Source: Neptuniibacter sp. | GTDB taxonomy: Bacteria; Pseudomonadota; Gammaproteobacteria; Pseudomonadales; Balneatricaceae | DNA length: 15,501 bases | Reading direction: 5' to 3' | Assembly: GCA_024686055.1 (NCBI GenBank) | Contig: JAIBDV010000023.1 | Coordinates: forward strand, 1-15,501 | Shown: positions 8,555 through 14,932 of the stretch, in pieces | Position numbering within the stretch: the first letter of the stretch is position 1 | How the letters are laid out: each line of letters starts with the position of its first letter | Position numbers and translations under genes: made by a program | The notes under the pieces: generated by a model | Seen by the model: the letters and a program-made list of their open reading frames with translations, nothing else | Told to the model about the DNA's origin: nothing | The model's database searches: none

Positions 8555-10276
8555 GTGTCTATCTCTAACGCCCCGCCTAAAGAGCGTTTCCTTCCCTTGC
8601 TGATTGTTGCCATTCCCGTGCTCAGTGTGTTGCTGGTGGCGCTGCTGGTCAGTTATATCTTTGTGACCCATCAGCATGAAACCATGCAGCTGGAAGCTGA
8701 GGTGGTCGAGAATGCGGTGCTGGAGCAGAGCCGGGATAACCTTCGCCGTGAGGTGAGTCAGGTTATCCGTCACCTGGCTTCCAGCCATGCTGATGCAGAG
8801 CAGATGATGCGGCGGGCGCTGCGTGAGCGAACACAGTCGGCCAAGATAGCCATTGAAAAGCTGCATGAGCAGTACCGGGGTAAGGTGCGCTGGGAGACGC
8901 TGGACCAGCTGGTGAAGATAAATCTGGCCAGCTTCAGTTTTGATCAGGGTGACAGTTTTTATGAGTTATACCGTCTGCCTGCAGATAACGGGGTGTTGAA
9001 GCCGATGCTGCTGTCCCCCGGGTCAGCGCTAGAAATATCAACGGCTGCGGGTGCGCTGCTGGAGCCGCTGTCCGGGAAGCAGAGCGGTTTCGTGCAGCTG
9101 GCGGATTATGTCGATGGCAGTGATGCGCTGTTGTACGTAACCCGACTGAATGAACAGGGGCTGGTGCTGGCGGCTGTACAGCGACTGGACCGTTTTGAGG
9201 CGCGCCTTAAGCAGCAGTTGTTGCAGCGCCTGAGTGAGTTTCGTTATGGGGATGACGGCTATCTGTTTGTTTATGATGCAGATGGCAATTACCTGATGAA
9301 CCCGATGGATACGGCGCTGGTGGGGCGCTCTGTCTGTACATTGCGAAATACAGAAGACCAGGCACTGAAAGATAGTTTTATTCAGGCTGGGCATACGCCC
9401 GAAGGGCGTTTTGTTGAGTATCGCTGGCATCGTCCTGAAAGTGAGGTGCTGGAAGACAAGATCAGTTTCGCCCGGCCGTATTCCCGCTGGGGATGGGTGG
9501 TGGCGACAGGGGTGTATGTCGAGGATGCTGTGCATGCCGCTGAGGCTGAACAGCAGGCGCTGCGCCAGCGGGTGGATGCTGGTATCAGGCGGGCGCTATT
9601 GGCCGTTGGTGTGTTTGTGCTGGTGATTTTTGCTGGCACGTTGCTGGTGGCACGTTACACCTCACGTCTGTTGCAGCGCTATCAGCGTCGGATGCGGCGT
9701 CAAAATCTTGAGCTGAATGAATGGAACAGTCGGCTGGAAGAGGGGATCGCTCAGCGTACGGAACAACTGGAAGCGAAGAACACCGAGCTGCGGCGGCTGT
9801 CCAGTACCGATGCGTTAACCGGGCTGAGTAATCGGTTGCGGCTGGATCAGTTCTTTGAGCGCGTGCTGGGGGTTGCCCGGCGCTATGGGCGGCCGTTCTC
9901 GGTGGTGTTGATGGATCTGGATCACTTTAAGCGGATTAATGATACCTGGGGCCATCCGACGGGTGATGAGGTACTGATTAAAATGGGTGAGTTGCTGCGT
10001 AAGGCGGTGCGCGAGGTCGATATTGCGGGGCGCTGGGGCGGTGAAGAGTTTGTGGTGATATTGCCCGAAACTACGGTAAAGCAGGCCTGCCTCGTTGCTG
10101 ATAAGTTACGCGTTGAGGTACTTGAGCTGGATGTATTGCCCGTTACCGAGCTGAGTAGCAGCTTCGGGGTGGCCGAGTACCAGACGGATGATAGTATCGA
10201 AAAATTGATCGGCCGGGCGGATGCAGCATTATACCGGGCCAAGGAAAAAGGGCGTAACCGGGTTGAATCGGGCTGA
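8555..10276 (+). CDS. Membrane-bound diguanylate cyclase with periplasmic Cache sensor
   Basis: A 573-residue protein that should make cyclic di-GMP from two GTP in response to a periplasmic ligand. Order: membrane segment at about 12-36; a periplasmic region with a Cache fold whose distal part carries the typical YGDDGYLFVYDADGNYLMNP and WGWVVATGVYV blocks; a second membrane segment at about 346-367; a short coiled coil rich in Glu, Arg and Leu; and the GGDEF domain from about 420. The active-site loop is GGEEF (495-499), metal-binding D454 lies in MDLDHFKRIND, and the inhibitory site R486-x-x-D489 is exactly five residues before it. The enzyme should therefore be active and feedback-inhibited. 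There is no EAL domain. The start is uncertain: GTG 8555 has a weak GGA 7 bases upstream, while TTG 8540 (5 residues longer) has no ribosome site; no ATG lies before the first membrane segment. Ligand unknown. Confidence 0.88.
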   Translation: MSISNAPPKERFLPLLIVAIPVLSVLLVALLVSYIFVTHQHETMQLEAEVVENAVLEQSRDNLRREVSQVIRHLASSHADAEQMMRRALRERTQSAKIAIEKLHEQYRGKVRWETLDQLVKINLASFSFDQGDSFYELYRLPADNGVLKPMLLSPGSALEISTAAGALLEPLSGKQSGFVQLADYVDGSDALLYVTRLNEQGLVLAAVQRLDRFEARLKQQLLQRLSEFRYGDDGYLFVYDADGNYLMNPMDTALVGRSVCTLRNTEDQALKDSFIQAGHTPEGRFVEYRWHRPESEVLEDKISFARPYSRWGWVVATGVYVEDAVHAAEAEQQALRQRVDAGIRRALLAVGVFVLVIFAGTLLVARYTSRLLQRYQRRMRRQNLELNEWNSRLEEGIAQRTEQLEAKNTELRRLSSTDALTGLSNRLRLDQFFERVLGVARRYGRPFSVVLMDLDHFKRINDTWGHPTGDEVLIKMGELLRKAVREVDIAGRWGGEEFVVILPETTVKQACLVADKLRVEVLELDVLPVTELSSSFGVAEYQTDDSIEKLIGRADAALYRAKEKGRNRVESG

Positions 10277-10308
10277 CAGGGTTTGGTGTGTACCCGATGC
10301 GAGGCCAG

Positions 10309-10344
10309 AAAATACATATTCGTAGATTATACAAAATACATATT
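10309..10344. repeat. Two identical 12-base AT-rich direct repeats
   Basis: AAAATACATATT occurs at 10309-10320 and again at 10333-10344, 24 bases apart, in an AT-rich patch just after the cyclase stop. Function is unknown; it might be a protein-binding pair or chance in AT-rich DNA. Confidence 0.4.
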
Positions 10345-10401
10345 GTGTACTTTTTAGGGCTTTGAAAGAGTGGTGCAGCGTTGATCTGATATGAAGTGCT
10401 G

Positions 10402-10437
10402 CCCGGGCAGTGCTGAGCAATTCAGTCACTGTCCGGG
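10402..10437. terminator. Long hairpin between convergent cyclase and thrB genes (possible two-way terminator)
   Basis: CCCGGGCAGTG (10402-10412) pairs with CACTGTCCGGG (10427-10437) with one G-U pair. The stem continues with CTGA (10413-10416) against TCAG (10422-10425), leaving a single-base bulge and a 5-base loop. It lies 14 bases after the thrB stop and 125 bases after the cyclase stop. No T run on either side, so intrinsic termination is uncertain. Confidence 0.45.
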
Positions 10438-10451
10438 TGGTGCGTCTGGTG

Positions 10452-11375
10452 TCAGGCGTTACGCAGTGTTTCCAGCAGGCTTTGCTTACCGACAGGATCT
10501 TTCACCGTAATAAACTCACCTTCTTTCGGGAATAACTTGTCACGCAGCCGTGACAGCCAGAAGCGTAGTGCAGCCACCTGCTGCATAGCGGCCAGACTTT
10601 GCAGTTCTTCTTCATTTAGCGGGCGTGTAGCCTGGTAGGCGGCCAGCAGGGCGTCGGCTTTGTCCTGATCGTACTTTCCGGCCTCTTCGTCGTAGCACCA
10701 GGCGTTCAGCGTAACGCACAGATCGTAGAGGTAGGGTGCGCTACAGGCGTGGTAGAAGTCGATAAAGCCGGACAGGCTCTCGCCATCAAACAGGGCGTTG
10801 TCCGGGAATAAATCGGCGTGTACCGGGCCGGTTGGCAGGTTGGTCCAGGGAATGTTGCCAGCGTCCATCAGCGCGTGCTGGAGCAGGTCTTTCTGGCTGG
10901 CGTCCAGCTTTTCCAAAATAGGGGCGGCTGTTTCGGTGCACCACTGGTGCAGGTGTGTGTACTGGTCGGCAGGTAGCTCGCTTGCCAGCTGGTGAGCATG
11001 GGCCTGGGCGGCGCCGATGCTTTTGCATTGGCCTAGCGTCGGGATGTCCAGTGGGCCGCCTGCCAGGCGGTTCATCAAGACGGCAGGGCGGTCATTGAGT
11101 TCGCCGAACAGTTCGCCGGTGTTCAGGTGTACGGGCTGAGCGCATTCCATGCCACGGCTGGCAAGGTGGTCGACAAAGCCGAGAATAAAGGGAAGTTTTT
11201 CAACGCCAACGGATTCCACCAGGGTGAGTACAAACTCGCCGTGGCTGGTGGTGACGAAGTAGTTGGTGTTCTCTACACCGGCCTCAATACCGCGAAAACT
11301 CTGCAGTGTGCCAACGTTATAGAGGGAGAGGTAGGTTTCCAGCTGCTCGTGGGAAACCACTGTGTAGATAGACAT
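10452..11375 (-). CDS. thrB: Homoserine kinase, aminoglycoside-phosphotransferase fold (Pseudomonas-type ThrB)
   Basis: A 307-residue cytoplasmic enzyme that phosphorylates L-homoserine with ATP, giving O-phosphohomoserine for threonine synthase. It is not the GHMP-type ThrB of E. coli: the sequence has the choline-kinase/APH layout. The N-lobe begins MSIYTVVSHEQLETYL and has GIEAGVENTNYFV at about 29-41. The catalytic loop is H186-A-D188-L-F-P-D-N193, and metal-binding D206 lies in GFIDFYHAC. The length matches ThrB of Pseudomonas (about 316). The start at 11375 was chosen over an upstream in-frame one (11423) because it matches the family start and has GAGGA about 11 bases upstream. It lies 116 bases downstream of lipA on the same strand with a hairpin between, so it may be partly read through from lipA. 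No other threonine pathway gene is in the window. Confidence 0.9.
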   Translation of the reverse strand: MSIYTVVSHEQLETYLSLYNVGTLQSFRGIEAGVENTNYFVTTSHGEFVLTLVESVGVEKLPFILGFVDHLASRGMECAQPVHLNTGELFGELNDRPAVLMNRLAGGPLDIPTLGQCKSIGAAQAHAHQLASELPADQYTHLHQWCTETAAPILEKLDASQKDLLQHALMDAGNIPWTNLPTGPVHADLFPDNALFDGESLSGFIDFYHACSAPYLYDLCVTLNAWCYDEEAGKYDQDKADALLAAYQATRPLNEEELQSLAAMQQVAALRFWLSRLRDKLFPKEGEFITVKDPVGKQSLLETLRNA

Positions 11376-11443
11376 AGTCTTGCGTGTCCTCAGCCAGGCT
11401 ACAGTACTTGTGCAGGCTGGCACTGATATCAGAGGGAGTCGAT

Positions 11444-11469
11444 GCTGGATGCGTTGCAGGGCATCCAGC
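11444..11469 (-). terminator. Hairpin between lipA and thrB
   Basis: A perfect 9-bp stem: GCTGGATGC (11444-11452) with GCATCCAGC (11461-11469) around an 8-base loop, 22 bases after the lipA stop. No T run follows on the minus strand, so it may be a weak terminator, an RNA 3'-end protector or a processing site. Confidence 0.45.
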
Positions 11470-11491
11470 CCGACGGTTCAGGTATTGCTGG

Positions 11492-12460
11492 TTATTCTTT
11501 TTCGGGGCTGAACTGTTCAACGGTGCTGTGGCTGGCCTGAATGTCAGCATGGTAGGACGAGCGTACCATTGGGCCGCTGGCAACGTTTTCGAAGCCCAGT
11601 TCATAGCCCAGTTCTTCGTAACGCTTGAACTGAGCCGGTGTTACATATTCTTCTACCGCAAGGTGGTGCTTGGTCGGCTGCAGGTACTGGCCGATGGTGA
11701 GCATACCAACGTCCTGTGCCCGCAAATCTTTCATCACCTGAACCATCTCTTCTTCGGTCTCACCCAGGCCAACCATCAGGCCGGATTTGGTGGTGACCTG
11801 AGGGTGCATCTCTTTATAGCGACGCAGCAGGTTCAGGGAGTTTTCGTAGCTGGCGCCCGGGCGTACGCGGTCGTACATGCGTGGCACGGTTTCCATATTA
11901 TGGTTCAGAACATCGGGGGTATGTTCTTTCAGGTTTTCCAGTGCAAGGTCAAGTTTGCCACGGAAGTCTGGAACCAGAATTTCTACCTTGGTGTCGGGGT
12001 TCATTTTGCGGGTTTCACGGACAACCTGAGTAAAGTGGTCTGCGCCACCGTCTCGCAGGTCGTCACGGTCAACTGAAGTGACTACCACGTAACGCAGGCC
12101 AAGATCACGGGTGCTCTCTGCTACGTGCAAAGGCTCCTCGGGGTCCAGCAGCATCGGTTTGCCGTGGGCAACATCACAGAACGGACAGCGACGGGTGCAG
12201 ATAGCGCCCATCACCATAAAGGTAGCCGTACGTTTGCTGAAGCACTCGCCCAGGTTGGGGCAGGAGGCTTCTTCGCAAACGGTGTGTAATTTGGTGCTGC
12301 GCAGTTGCTTTTTCACGTTGGCAACGGTTTTGGCATTGGTGCGCGCGTCGATGCGAATCCACTCCGGTTTTCTGAGGCGTGGGCGCTCCGGGTCCGGCTT
12401 CTGTTTGAGCCGTGACATTTTCGATTCGCCTTTGAGTTCAGTTAACGGGATAAGCTCCAT
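11492..12460 (-). CDS. lipA: Lipoyl synthase (radical SAM)
   Basis: A 322-residue cytoplasmic enzyme that inserts two sulfurs into protein-bound octanoyl groups of GcvH and of the E2 subunits of 2-oxoacid dehydrogenases. Both iron-sulfur sites are complete: auxiliary cluster C62-x4-C67-x5-C73 (CEEASCPNLGEC) and radical SAM cluster C88-x3-C92-x2-C95 (CTRRCPFC). The C-terminal R300-S-S-Y303 motif, whose Ser binds the sacrificial auxiliary cluster, is present. The ATG at 12460 has GGAG 7 bases upstream, and MELIPL aligns with the MALIPV of E. coli LipA; an internal Met at residue 15 is less likely. The usual partner lipB is not adjacent. Instead the gene lies 96 bases downstream of gcvT on the same strand, which fits since GcvH needs lipoate. 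Two strong hairpins stand between the two genes. Confidence 0.97.
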   Translation of the reverse strand: MELIPLTELKGESKMSRLKQKPDPERPRLRKPEWIRIDARTNAKTVANVKKQLRSTKLHTVCEEASCPNLGECFSKRTATFMVMGAICTRRCPFCDVAHGKPMLLDPEEPLHVAESTRDLGLRYVVVTSVDRDDLRDGGADHFTQVVRETRKMNPDTKVEILVPDFRGKLDLALENLKEHTPDVLNHNMETVPRMYDRVRPGASYENSLNLLRRYKEMHPQVTTKSGLMVGLGETEEEMVQVMKDLRAQDVGMLTIGQYLQPTKHHLAVEEYVTPAQFKRYEELGYELGFENVASGPMVRSSYHADIQASHSTVEQFSPEKE

Positions 12461-12497
12461 AAGGGTCTCCAGTGTGCAGGGGAGTGGATCATAAACA

Positions 12498-12523
12498 ATC
12501 AGCCAGCGCGGGCGCTGGCTGAT
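12498..12523 (-). terminator. Perfect GC-rich 12-bp hairpin between gcvT and lipA
   Basis: ATCAGCCAGCGC (12498-12509) pairs perfectly with GCGCTGGCTGAT (12512-12523); the 2-base gap implies a real loop of 4. Read on the minus strand it is followed by TGTTTATG, a partly U-rich tail, so it is a fair intrinsic terminator for gcvT, about 34 bases after its stop. Confidence 0.6.
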
Positions 12524-12528
12524 ACTGA

Positions 12529-12560
12529 CTGAAAATTACAACTTAGGGTGTAATTTTCAG
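12529..12560 (-). other. Perfect AT-rich 12-bp hairpin that contains the gcvT stop codon
   Basis: CTGAAAATTACA (12529-12540) pairs perfectly with TGTAATTTTCAG (12549-12560) around an 8-base loop. The gcvT stop codon (12557-12559) is inside the stem. It is separated by only 5 bases from the next hairpin at 12498-12523, and the CTGA/TCAG ends could form alternative pairings between the two. Confidence 0.5.
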
Positions 12561-13675
12561 CCGCGATAGTAACGCTGTTCGATGAACGGTGCACGTGCAA
12601 CTTTCATCGGCAGCTTTTTACCGCGAACTTCTGCAAACACTTCTGTTTCCAGTGGGCTGTATTGCGTGGCAACGTAACCCAGCGCAACGGGCTTACCAAT
12701 GGTTGGACCGAAGCTGCCGGAGGTTACCATGCCGATCTTTTCGCCATCAGCGTTGAACAGTTCGGCGCCTTCACGGATCGGTGCGCGGCCTTCGCCCAGT
12801 AGGCCAACACGTTTGCGGCTGTAGTCTTTGTTGGCGATCTGAGCGTAGATTTTATCTGCGCCAGGGAAGCCGCCAGCACGTTCGCCATCAGCGCGACGTA
12901 CTTTGGAGATTGCCCACAGCAGGCTGCCTTCTACCGGTGTTGTTGTGGTGTCGATGTCGTGACCGTACAGGCACAGGCCGGATTCCAGACGCAAAGAGTC
13001 GCGTGCGCCCAGGCCGATGGCTTCGATTTCTGGCTGTTCCAGAAACAGTTTAACCAGGCGAACGGTGTCGGCAGCCGGAATGGAAATTTCGTAGCCATCT
13101 TCACCGGTGTAGCCGGAGCGGGAGATCAGGCAGTCAACACCGTCGATCTGCATTTCACGGGAATCCATGAATACCATGTCGTTCACGGCAGGCTGGATGC
13201 GGGCCAGGGCTTCTGCTGTTTTAGGGCCCTGGATAGCGATCAGTGCACGATCGTCCAGTACTTCAACTTCAACGTCGTCGCCCAGATTGGCACGCATGTG
13301 GGCGATGTCCTGCTCTTTACAGGCCGCGTTAACAACAACGTAGATCCAGTCGCCAAGGTTGGCAACCATCAGGTCATCCGTGATGCCGCCGTCGTCGTTG
13401 GTGAAAACAGCGTAACGCTGTTTGCCAACCGGCAGGTCGATGATGTCGACAGGCACCAGGGTTTCCAGCGCCGCAGCAGCATTAGCGCCGCGCAGGCGAA
13501 CCTGACCCATGTGAGAAACATCAAACAGGCCAGCTGCATCGCGGGTGTGCAGGTGTTCCTTCTTAACACCCAGCGGATACTGAACAGGCATCTCGTAGCC
13601 AGCGAACGGTACCATTTTACCGCCCATTTCTACGTGAAGATCAAACAGTGGTGTTTTCAGCAGAGTATCTGACAT
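12557..13675 (-). CDS. gcvT: Glycine cleavage system T protein (aminomethyltransferase)
   Basis: A 372-residue cytoplasmic enzyme that moves the aminomethyl carbon from lipoyl-GcvH to tetrahydrofolate, releasing ammonia and methylene-THF. Visible marks: the N-terminus TPLFDLHVEMGGKMVPFAGYEMPVQYP, FDVSHMGQ at about 51-58, D100-D101 in GGITDDL (the folate-site Asp is D101 in E. coli), SGYTGEDGYEIS at about 187-198, and the C-terminal barrel ending in RAPFIEQRYYRG. Length is normal. The start at 13675 matches the family (MSDTLLKTPLFDLH) and has a purine-rich AGAGA about 9 bases upstream; an in-frame TTG at 13744 lies inside a strong hairpin and is rejected. Neither gcvH nor gcvP is adjacent. A structured leader and a probable XRE-cupin operator lie upstream, so the gene is probably controlled by glycine or a related signal (inference). 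Confidence 0.97.
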   Translation of the reverse strand: MSDTLLKTPLFDLHVEMGGKMVPFAGYEMPVQYPLGVKKEHLHTRDAAGLFDVSHMGQVRLRGANAAAALETLVPVDIIDLPVGKQRYAVFTNDDGGITDDLMVANLGDWIYVVVNAACKEQDIAHMRANLGDDVEVEVLDDRALIAIQGPKTAEALARIQPAVNDMVFMDSREMQIDGVDCLISRSGYTGEDGYEISIPAADTVRLVKLFLEQPEIEAIGLGARDSLRLESGLCLYGHDIDTTTTPVEGSLLWAISKVRRADGERAGGFPGADKIYAQIANKDYSRKRVGLLGEGRAPIREGAELFNADGEKIGMVTSGSFGPTIGKPVALGYVATQYSPLETEVFAEVRGKKLPMKVARAPFIEQRYYRG

Positions 13676-13933
13676 CTTGTTGTTTCTCTTTTCAGTGTTG
13701 TTATTAAGTTGAATCAGGCCCTGCCCGGGTGATTGAGTGTGCAATCACCCTGGCAGCAACAGAGACGCCGATCGCAGCGCTGCGTTGAGGCAGGGAGCCC
13801 TGAAAACGTTTACCCCCGACGCTTTCTATAAGGGTAGATGTCGCTGACTTATAAATGTATCTGGAGGATGTCAGTTAACCTGCGTTTGTTAACGCGGTTT
13901 CGAATCTACCTTTAGAGAGCGTGTTTCGTATAG
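13676..13933 (-). promoter_or_regulatory. Structured 5' leader of gcvT, candidate cis-acting RNA
   Basis: From the predicted start near 13933 to the ATG there are about 258 nt with much secondary structure. Nearest the 5' end, 13833-13910 can form a three-way junction. The closing stem is ATCTACC (13904-13910) with GGTAGAT (13833-13839). One arm is AACC-GCGTT with AACGC-GGTT around a 4-base loop and one bulge (13877-13899). The other arm is CTGAC (13844-13848) with GTCAG (13870-13874). Next come a small hairpin at 13791-13802 (CAGGG/CCCTG) and a perfect 12-base palindrome, CGCAGCGCTGCG, at 13773-13784. I looked for the conserved glycine-riboswitch strings (GGAGAG, GCCGAAGG, AGGCAAAAGGAC) and did not find them, so I do not call it that class. 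Confidence 0.45.
13721..13756 (-). other. Strong hairpin in the gcvT leader
   Basis: CTGCC plus GGGTGATTG (13721-13725, 13727-13735) pairs with CAATCACCC plus GGCAG (13742-13750, 13752-13756): 14 bp with one mismatch and a 6-base loop, about 45 nt before the gcvT start. It has no U run after it, so it is more likely a regulatory or stabilising hairpin than an intrinsic terminator. Confidence 0.6.
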
Positions 13934-13939
13934 GAAACA
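13922..13939. promoter_or_regulatory. Probable XRE-cupin operator at the gcvT promoter
   Basis: TGTTTCGTATAGGAAACA has 6-base perfect arms (TGTTTC/GAAACA) around G-TATA-G. Its core TTTCGTATAGGAAA differs at one base from the perfect palindrome at 14813-14826 next to the regulator gene. It lies directly after the predicted -10 element and over the predicted transcription start, a position that suggests repression. Confidence 0.6.
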
Positions 13940-13968
13940 AAATTAGAGGATGGGGAAACTTAATGCAA
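13940..13968 (-). promoter_or_regulatory. Candidate gcvT promoter with upstream A-tract
   Basis: On the minus strand TTGCAT (-35, 13963-13968), a 17-base spacer and TAATTT (-10, 13940-13945). Directly upstream of the -35 is an A-rich tract (complement of the T run at about 13976-13987), like an UP element. The -10 is a weak match, and the start would be near 13933. The rest of the gap, 13969-14064, holds this A-tract and a 6-bp GC-rich hairpin (CGCCCG/CGGGCG, about 14029-14045) that follows the regulator gene's stop and may help end its transcript. Confidence 0.45.
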
Positions 13969-14064
13969 CCTGTAATTTTGTTTTTTTGCCGGGTGATTTG
14001 TCATGCGGGGATGTTGAGTTGTCTGCAGCGCCCGCAGAACGGGCGGCGGCAGGTTGCTGCGTGG

Positions 14065-14703
14065 TCAGGCGGTAACCCACAGGACGACAGCATCGGCTTC
14101 GCTGGTTGATACCAGGGCGTGGCCCATGTCGCAGTCATAGTAGGCGGAGTCGCCTTCGTTCAGCTCGACCGGTTCGTAAAACTCGGTATAGAACAGCAGT
14201 GAGCCACTCAATACATAAAGGAATTCTTCGCCGTCGTGGCGTACCCAGTCGCCGTATTCGTCGAAGCTGCGTGCGCGCACGCTGGTGCGGTACGGTAGCA
14301 TCTTTTTACGGCTAAGCTGGTAAGAGAGCAGTTCGTGTTCGTAAGTAGGTGTCGGGTGCGGCTTGCCTTCGCCTGCGCGGGTTATGTCGCGGCGACCAGA
14401 GGCCTGATTGCGTTGTTTGTCAGGTTGCTCAAACAACTGAGGGATGTTGATGCCCAGCCCCTGTACCAGCTTTTGTACCGCAACAAAGGTGGGTGAGATC
14501 TGTTCGTTCTCTATTTTGGACAGGGTGGAGCGGGCCAGGCCGGTCAGTTTGCTGGCTTCTTCCAGGGTCAGGTTCTGGCTCTGGCGGATTTCGCGAACAC
14601 GTTTACCCAGCTCCATGGGCGACAGTGTTGTCTCTGCCCGTGTTAGTGACATCTGGGGGTTGCTGTTCTGTTCATCCACCATCAGTGGGGATATATCGGC
14701 CAT
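14065..14703 (-). CDS. XRE-family regulator with C-terminal cupin domain
   Basis: A 212-residue DNA-binding protein. After a 28-residue unstructured N-terminus comes an HTH_3/XRE domain (about 30-87: LGKRVREIRQSQNLTLEEAS, then LARSTLSKIENEQISPTFVAVQKLV). A charged linker (about 92-120) leads to a small beta-barrel cupin (about 130-212) with HDGEEFLYVLSGSL and GDSAYYDCDMGHALVS. Proteins of this layout are usually local repressors of amino-acid or amine catabolic genes and are released by a metabolite bound in the cupin. The start at 14703 has GGAG 6 bases upstream; an in-frame ATG at 14865 is rejected because that stretch contains the palindromic operator and is unlike the family. It lies between gcvT and the divergent sdaA, and the shared palindrome suggests it controls both and itself. 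Glycine or serine is the obvious ligand guess, not shown by the sequence. Confidence 0.88.
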   Translation of the reverse strand: MADISPLMVDEQNSNPQMSLTRAETTLSPMELGKRVREIRQSQNLTLEEASKLTGLARSTLSKIENEQISPTFVAVQKLVQGLGINIPQLFEQPDKQRNQASGRRDITRAGEGKPHPTPTYEHELLSYQLSRKKMLPYRTSVRARSFDEYGDWVRHDGEEFLYVLSGSLLFYTEFYEPVELNEGDSAYYDCDMGHALVSTSEADAVVLWVTA

Positions 14704-14782
14704 TGTGATCTCCGGGTGCTGCCTCGTGAATGGAGGGGGCAGCTTTCTCTGTATATATGCGTTTTCTGGGTGTCTGGCTAAC

Positions 14783-14811
14783 AGTATATGTTTCCCGGAA
14801 CAGAAAACGAA
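14783..14811 (-). promoter_or_regulatory. Candidate promoter of the XRE-cupin gene
   Basis: On the minus strand TATACT (-10, 14783-14788; 5 of 6) with a poor -35 TTCGTT (14806-14811) at 17 bases. The spacer holds the imperfect palindrome at 14789-14802, and the perfect palindrome lies just upstream of the -35, which fits autoregulation. The -35 is weak, so confidence is low. Confidence 0.3.
14789..14802. promoter_or_regulatory. Possible second, imperfect operator
   Basis: TGTTTCCCGGAACA carries the same half-site (TGTTTC) and an inverted GGAACA, but with a shorter centre than the TATA-containing sites. Its centre is 24 bases from that of the perfect palindrome, so the two could bind on the same side of the helix. 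Confidence 0.3.
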
Positions 14812-14812
14812 G

Positions 14813-14826
14813 TTTCCTATAGGAAA
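14813..14826. promoter_or_regulatory. Perfect palindromic operator in the XRE/sdaA divergent region
   Basis: TTTCCTATAGGAAA is a perfect 14-base palindrome in the 295-base space between the divergent regulator and sdaA starts. Its near-copy lies at the gcvT promoter (13922-13939). XRE proteins bind such sites as dimers. I noticed no third copy of the TATA-centred form in the window. Confidence 0.65.
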
Positions 14827-14832
14827 TTTTTG

Positions 14833-14861
14833 TTGCTCAAATGGAAATCTGTTGCTAGTCT
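14833..14861 (+). promoter_or_regulatory. Candidate sdaA promoter
   Basis: TTGCTC (14833-14838), 17 bases, TAGTCT (14856-14861); both elements are weak matches, preceded by a TTTTTG stretch. If real, the perfect operator would sit near -48, an activator-like place, unlike its place at gcvT. Confidence 0.25.
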
Positions 14862-14932
14862 GCATCTCAAGTTGATTCGGACCAGCGCGAAACAGGGTCC
14901 AGATATGCCCATCTAGAGGTGTGTGTCGACCC

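Noticed and set aside
13676..13744. Longer gcvT start (TTG at 13744).
   Set aside because: It lies in the loop-side arm of a strong hairpin, has no ribosome site, and the extra 23 residues do not match GcvT proteins.
13676..13980. Glycine riboswitch upstream of gcvT.
   Set aside because: Expected from the gene, but the conserved aptamer strings are not present on the minus strand; only the general idea of a structured leader is kept.
14704..14865. Longer XRE-cupin start (ATG at 14865).
   Set aside because: The extension covers the palindromic operator and promoter region and is unlike the family; the ATG at 14703 has a good ribosome site.
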